NCBI GenBank assembly: GCA_947471745.1
Contig: CANJKZ010001112.1
Location: 534,001-598,000 of the forward strand
Direction: 5' to 3'
Source: Closterium sp. Naga37s-1
Taxonomy: Eukaryota; Streptophyta; Zygnematophyceae; Desmidiales; Closteriaceae
Length of the DNA stretch: 64,000 nt
Shown piece by piece: positions 60,430 through 64,000 of the stretch. The notes under the pieces were generated by a model. That model saw only the letters and a list, made by a program, of their open reading frames with translations, ran no database searches and was not told the DNA's origin. Each line of letters begins with the position of its first letter. Position 1 is the stretch's first letter. Both the position numbers and the translations under genes were made by a program.

Positions 60430-61560
60430 TGTGTGGGTTTGGCCACGTTTAGATTTGTTTTGTCAGCTTGCTACGTAGCCTGCTCCGCACAATGTAGGCG
60501 AAAAGGAGTTGGGCTGCGGCAGAAGGAAACAGGGGGAATGGGGCTGGGATATGTGATGAAAACACGGGGAGCTGGGCTGGGTGGGGGAGACAGGGAAGGG
60601 AAGTCGGGGAAGTGGGCAGGGAGAGGCTAGGGGAGTGGGTGGGGGTTGGGCTGGGAGAGGCTAGGGGAGTGGGTGGAGTGGGGCTGAAAGATGCGACAAA
60701 TTTCTAATTCCCAAGCTATCAGGGTGTTTTACAACTCCTGAATCCTGATATGCACGGATGTTAGTTCACCTCACTTCAGAGCGTAGTATGACTGACCGGG
60801 TACAAATCTGACTCATGCGCTTCTGTCCAGGGCATGTCTGACTTGAGTTGGTTCAATGTGGTTCAGCATGGTGCGGCACGATTCACGAATGCGAGTGCCT
60901 GGACATGAGCCTGATAAGAGGGACGTGGTTCATAGGAACACACATACGGTACTGGAAGACCTTGACGGGAGGGGAGTGGAGGAGGGAGGAACGAGATTTG
61001 AGACGTCCCAGAACTCGCTGGGAGACGGGGCAGAATGAGGAAGAGAGTCACACGACGGCAGGAGGGAAAACAGGGAGTGAGAGAGATGAGGGAGATGGGG
61101 GCGAGGAGCGCGAGGAGCAAGATGAGGGAAGGGAGCAAGGAGAGGGAGTGGGACAGTGATACGGACAGATACAGAAAAATAGGAAATGAGCAGCAGGCAA
61201 GAAGGGAACAACACGATAGAGAAGGGGCAAATAAATGAGGGGTGGGGGCGAAGGATGGGGGGATGGTTCAAAAAAGATGGTGGTGGAGAGAGAAGAGGGG
61301 GGGAAGGGGGAGGGGGGTGGCGGGAGAGAGGGGGATGGATGGAGAGGAAGAGGGTTTCCCTGCCAGCGAAGAATCTTTTCATACATCACAACGCACCGAG
61401 GAACAGGATCAATAACACTAAAGTATTACACTGTTTGATGCGTCCAGGAGTACACACCACGATGTACCGATTCCACTCTCATATTCCTACTCAAACAGTA
61501 CGAACTGAATCAAGACCCAGGAATCACCTAAGAATGTGACGAAGATCCACTGTAACGCAT
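60430..61560. other. No gene recognised; purine-rich repeats
   Basis: GGCTGGGAGAGGCTAGGGGAGTGGGTGG is repeated twice at 60613-60685. 61060-61360 is purine-rich (GGGAGATGGGGGCGAGG, GGAGGGGGGTGG). The long open frames are compositional. This is the downstream region of the minus-strand gene at 61568. Confidence 0.5.
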
Positions 61561-61567
61561 TCGCACA

Positions 61568-62029
61568 TCACTTCTGGTAACCGTCGCCAGGGCAGTCGTT
61601 CAAATGTCGCTCTTGCCCGTAAAAGTACCACTTCCCGGGGGTCGGCGGAGCGTACTCCGCGGAACCCCCCCCTGAGCTCCCTCCCGCCCCTGCAGCCTCC
61701 CCCGAAGCCTCCGCGCTCGCTCCGCCTCCGCGGATCCCCTCCATGATTTGCGCAACGGTCAGCTCTTCCTTCTTAGTCTCGAACACCGCGCGGCGCCGCT
61801 CGCGGTCGTGGTACTTAATGTTAAAGACGCGGTCGAGATCGCTCTGCGGAATCGACGCCTTGGCGGGCGGGTTGGTCGGCGCAAAGGGGCGGTACTCCCC
61901 CAGCACGGGGACGGACTCGCGGAACTCCGCGGACGCGGTAGGCCCCGTGTAGTTCCACGGCGGGCGCACGTACTTGGCGAGCGCCTGGCGCGCACGCGCG
62001 AGGAGGGAGGTGCCCGCGGGGGGAGCCAT
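61568..62029 (-). CDS. Probable mitochondrial complex I accessory subunit (plant ESSS-type)
   Basis: A 153-residue single-exon frame starting MAPPAGTSLLARARQALAKY and ending NDCPGDGYQK. The pattern YTGP..S.EFRE..PVLGEYRP, then IPQSDLDRVFNIKYHDRERRR and a GDGYQK end, resembles the small plant NADH:ubiquinone oxidoreductase subunit annotated as ESSS in land plants. That subunit acts in the inner mitochondrial membrane complex I. An Ala/Gly/Ser insert (about residues 102-126) lengthens it relative to land-plant proteins. Start chosen at the first ATG. The assignment rests on remembered family patterns; a search of plant proteomes would settle it. Confidence 0.62.
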   Translation of the reverse strand: MAPPAGTSLLARARQALAKYVRPPWNYTGPTASAEFRESVPVLGEYRPFAPTNPPAKASIPQSDLDRVFNIKYHDRERRRAVFETKKEELTVAQIMEGIRGGGASAEASGEAAGAGGSSGGGSAEYAPPTPGKWYFYGQERHLNDCPGDGYQK

Positions 62030-62605
62030 GGCGGAAGGGATCGGCGGAGAGGATCGGCCGAAGGCGGACCGCGGGAGGGCGATCTGTGTGTGAGATGTGA
62101 AGATGGAAACTAGTATCGGATGCGGAGAAATGCAAGGACGGAATGGGAATGGGATGGCGAGCGCGGTCGGCGGTGGGAGAGTGCGGGACAGCGAAGAGCG
62201 ATCGGCGGCGGGAGTGGCGGCAGGGGCTGGTGCGTCGGATGTTCCTGCTGCTCCCTACAACAACCTTCGCTGCTTCCAGAATTCTCGCTGCTGGCGTTTT
62301 CAACGAAACCCTAAAATGGTTTGCTTGATTGCTAGCTTGAAATTCGGTAACGGGGAAATCGCATTGAAGTGTATATTGACCTAAAATATATGTTATCGAA
62401 ATACTCAAAGAAACTTATTGAGCATTCCTTTTATAGAGAGATTGTGTCCTGTATACAACGAGAATATACCAGCTGAACTGTATTGCACTCTAGGTTTGTT
62501 ATAACCTCACATTCAGCCAATTGCCTTCCCCCTTTTTGAACGAGGTTCGAGGTCCCTGAAAGCCCATGAATTATTTCACTGGATTCGCTCCCAAGACAGA
62601 TACTC

Positions 62606-63189
62606 GGCGTATCCAGGTTCGGGTCATGAGCACTGTTCCGGGCATGCGCGATTTGCGGATGACCCAAACAACATAGAACGCATGTTTGGGTCACGCGACC
62701 CCCATATTGCCGCGAGGGTTTTCGCGCCAAAATCCAGCTCACAACAACAGTCGCATCCAATGGAGGGATGCCAGAACATTTCGAAAGGTCATTAGCGAGA
62801 CCCACGCAAAACCACGTGACACTTACTGAGAAAACACAACCCCCAAAATTCCCGGAGCAAATTCCCAAATGTTGGGAGCGCGACGCGAGAAATTTTAGAC
62901 ACACTCGGGGACAATTTGCCGAGTGGTTGGGTGCAGAGGTGTCAGGCGTGGGAAATCACCCACGTGTGACACTCGACTGCCGATCGACAAAAAGTTGGTA
63001 GTAACACCACAATCGTGCAACCAGGTGATTGGCTGTGGGTGGGTCGTGCACGTCAGTCGCACAACACCTACACATTGACCCAAAGCCGGGGCCGCGCGCG
63101 GCTCGGCAGCCCACTTCGGGTCATGCGCAAATTCCGCATGAACCGAACAGTAGCCAGAACAGTGCTCATGACCCGAACCTGGATACGCC
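62606..63189. mobile_element. MITE-like element with 33-bp perfect terminal inverted repeats
   Basis: The left end starts GGCGTATCCAGGTTCGGGTC and the right end is its exact complement over at least 33 bp. The arms stay similar for about 70 bp. Direct flanks are CTC on both sides (62603-62605, 63190-63192), a possible 3-bp target duplication. It is 584 bp with no transposase frame. The 3-bp duplication would suit PIF/Harbinger-type mobilisation, but CTC is not the usual TWA, so the family is open. Confidence 0.75.
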
Positions 63190-63771
63190 CTCATTGCTTG
63201 CTAATCAGTCACCAACCATACCCCTCTGTTCGAGCAATCGGCTGGTTCCGCGCTACTATAACTGAATAATTGTAACAGTGTGGCAGCCGAATGCTGCCAA
63301 GTACAGTGCAGGTGGGCGGAAGTCAAGCGCCACCTCACCAACTGTTCGTTGGTCAAACGCCTCAATCTGCAGCTGGGCGACCAGGTCCTGACGCGCAGCC
63401 CAACACAAACCCTCGCGCGAAAATTACGAAACGCAGAACACCGAAGTTCCGACCGCTCGCCGACTTCGCCAACAACACCGACGAAATTACAGCCCCGTAA
63501 CCAAGCTCGCCGTCCAATCCCGTACCACAATAATTCTCTGAATTTCACGGCAGGTTCATTTCAAAGGGGTTGGGTTACCATTGAGAAATTCAGAGAGAGT
63601 CGCGACTTGGGAGTGCGACTCGATATTTGAATGTGCTCTATAAAATTGTACTGTGAAATTTGTGAAGTCATAGTGCAATTTCCAGAGAACTCCAGAGATC
63701 ACTCTATCCTCGTTTTCCTAGCCTACTAAGGCTGCTACTTCCCTGCCAGCAACGTTTCAATAATCAGCTGG
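63190..63771. other. No gene recognised
   Basis: Only short overlapping frames without landmarks are present. Confidence 0.5.
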
Positions 63772-64000
63772 TTAATTCTGTAGGCTCAGAAAAGTCAGCT
63801 GATAACCAAGTGGAGGTGTCGCTGCTGCAGCTGTTGTCATGGCGGCAATGCAACAAGCCGCGTCGCGAATGTCGTTCGTTCCGTCGTCGGGCTTCGACGC
63901 AGACCGATTAAGTTTCGGAGCGTCGCTAAGAGTAACCCCAGTTTCGCTAGGATTAAGGAGTAGCTCGCGCATTTCGTGTGTACCGTGCAGAACCGCTTAT
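63772..64000 (-). CDS. Possible first exon of a gene running off the left of this frame
   Basis: The minus strand is open from the window edge. It contains ATG at 63972 (MRELLLNPSETGVTLSDAPK, then ASKPDDGTNDIRDAACCIAA). No family is recognised. The composition looks more like protein than the surrounding sequence, but no clear donor or partner exon is visible. Confidence 0.25.

Overview
This is a eukaryotic nuclear segment, most likely from a green plant lineage. I favour a streptophyte alga or a bryophyte-grade plant, but that is inference. The evidence is intron-rich genes, Ty1/copia retrotransposons with an initiator-Met tRNA primer site, a plant-type DNA 3'-phosphatase with a PARP-type zinc finger, a GT61 glycosyltransferase and a small plant-type complex I subunit. 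I see no rRNA, tRNA, CRISPR or prokaryotic operon signals.

Left part (about 2-27.4 kb): a nest of copia elements. E1 (minus strand, 1979-14544, TSD GTCAG) is interrupted by E2 (minus, 6763-12558, TSD TGAGT). E3 (minus, about 14725-27417) is interrupted by E4 (plus, 19631-26142, TSD CAGGA). All have short LTRs (72-134 bp). E1, E2, E4 and E5 keep a recognisable methionine-tRNA primer site, which I could not find in E3. All carry GC-rich, copy-specific leader repeats and a long Gly/Ala-rich linker between integrase and reverse transcriptase, and all are mutationally broken.

Middle part (27.4-47.3 kb): one large minus-strand gene, a ZDP/PNKP-type polynucleotide 3'-phosphatase. Ten exons can be placed so that reading frame, splice sites and all four HAD motifs are conserved. 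A fifth retroelement, E5 (plus, 30346-37233), sits in one intron. Nearly every phosphatase exon is accompanied by several decayed tandem copies of itself.

Right part (48.5-54.2 kb): a divergent plus-strand GT61 glycosyltransferase gene, seven exons, with the same pattern of tandem exon-fragment duplication. Then come an unknown disordered protein gene (minus, 54657-55898), an unknown Gln/Glu-repeat protein gene (plus, 58587-60290), a probable mitochondrial complex I subunit (minus, 61568-62029) and a 584-bp inverted-repeat MITE-like element (62606-63189).

The most unusual signal is a dispersed palindrome, consensus TTTTGAGTCGACTCAAAA or TTTTGAGGCGCCTCAAAA. It recurs about 19 times in the non-retroelement part of the window. 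In most cases it lies at the joint between two tandem direct copies of a neighbouring sequence, including in-frame joints inside the Gln/Glu-repeat gene. I noticed none inside the retroelements. This looks like the footprint of a duplication process that I cannot match to a known system.
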